64,000 nucleotides of DNA from Blastocatellia bacterium (GTDB lineage Bacteria; Acidobacteriota; Blastocatellia; UBA7656), in assembly GCA_035275065.1 (NCBI GenBank), contig DATENM010000105.1, positions 104,744 through 168,743 on the forward strand, written 5' to 3'. A model generated the notes under the pieces. The model made no database searches and was not told the DNA's origin. It worked only from the letters and a program-made list of their open reading frames with translations. The position numbers and the translations under genes are program-made. Of this stretch, positions 63,954-64,000 are shown in pieces. How positions within the stretch are numbered: position 1 is the stretch's first letter; every line of letters starts with the position of its first letter.

Positions 63954-64000
63954 CAGTCATAATAGTCGCCTAAGGCTATGCACGTTAGCTCCCATCTTCC

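Overview
The window looks like chromosome from an uncultured soil-type Acidobacteriota, most likely class Blastocatellia or a relative. The evidence is the high GC of the left half, a VWFA-related acidobacterial-type secreted protein, an SBBP-repeat/BACON propeller protein, several secreted peptidases, and short-repeat hairpins between genes. This placement is inferred from gene content; no rRNA is present. No tRNA, rRNA or CRISPR array was seen.

1-8.4 kb (minus strand): a methionine-salvage operon (mtnB-mtnD-mtnC) preceded by an MHS-family transporter, then a tightly packed five-gene coenzyme F420 operon (LLM oxidoreductase, GT2 glycosyltransferase, PPOX-type F420 protein, second LLM enzyme, CofG). 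8.6-31.3 kb: ordinary chromosome with an SdpI-like protein, a secreted VWA protein, an orphan LigD polymerase domain, an amidohydrolase, a HEAT-repeat protein, M20 and M28 peptidases, a giant SBBP propeller, FabI, QueE and QueD flanking a bifunctional c-di-GMP protein, MnmG and a serine hydrolase. Intergenic spaces here carry long inverted elements, several built of 7-nt repeats, often filling the gap between convergent genes.

31.8-47 kb: an accessory region of lower GC. It holds a single-chain type IIG restriction-modification enzyme, a PIN-toxin/antitoxin pair, an S9 peptidase, and a cluster made of an exported TPR-CHAT (caspase-like) protein convergent with a sigma factor/membrane zinc-finger anti-sigma operon, followed by a sigma-54 activator. 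The CHAT-anti-sigma-sigma arrangement suggests protease-controlled sigma release and resembles the logic of the Csx29/Csx30/sigma branch of type III-E CRISPR, but without CRISPR.

47.4-64 kb: probably an integrated mobile element. It contains an XRE regulator, an excisionase-like HTH protein, a DUF7715-like protein, a large SIR2-DUF4020-type defence protein, an HNH nuclease, a SWIM-like zinc-finger protein, a 1525-residue N6-methyltransferase/Strawberry-notch helicase (DarB-like logic), a ParB-family protein and two unknown proteins. Three promoters share TTGACA-N18-TAT plus an AATACAC-like half-site, and one leader of about 100 nt is duplicated before two genes. On the opposite strand lies a MerR-type metal regulator translationally coupled to a two-domain thioredoxin-like protein whose redox motif is U-P-M-C: an in-frame TGA followed by a good bacterial SECIS hairpin. 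This is a strong new selenoprotein candidate in a metal-resistance context.
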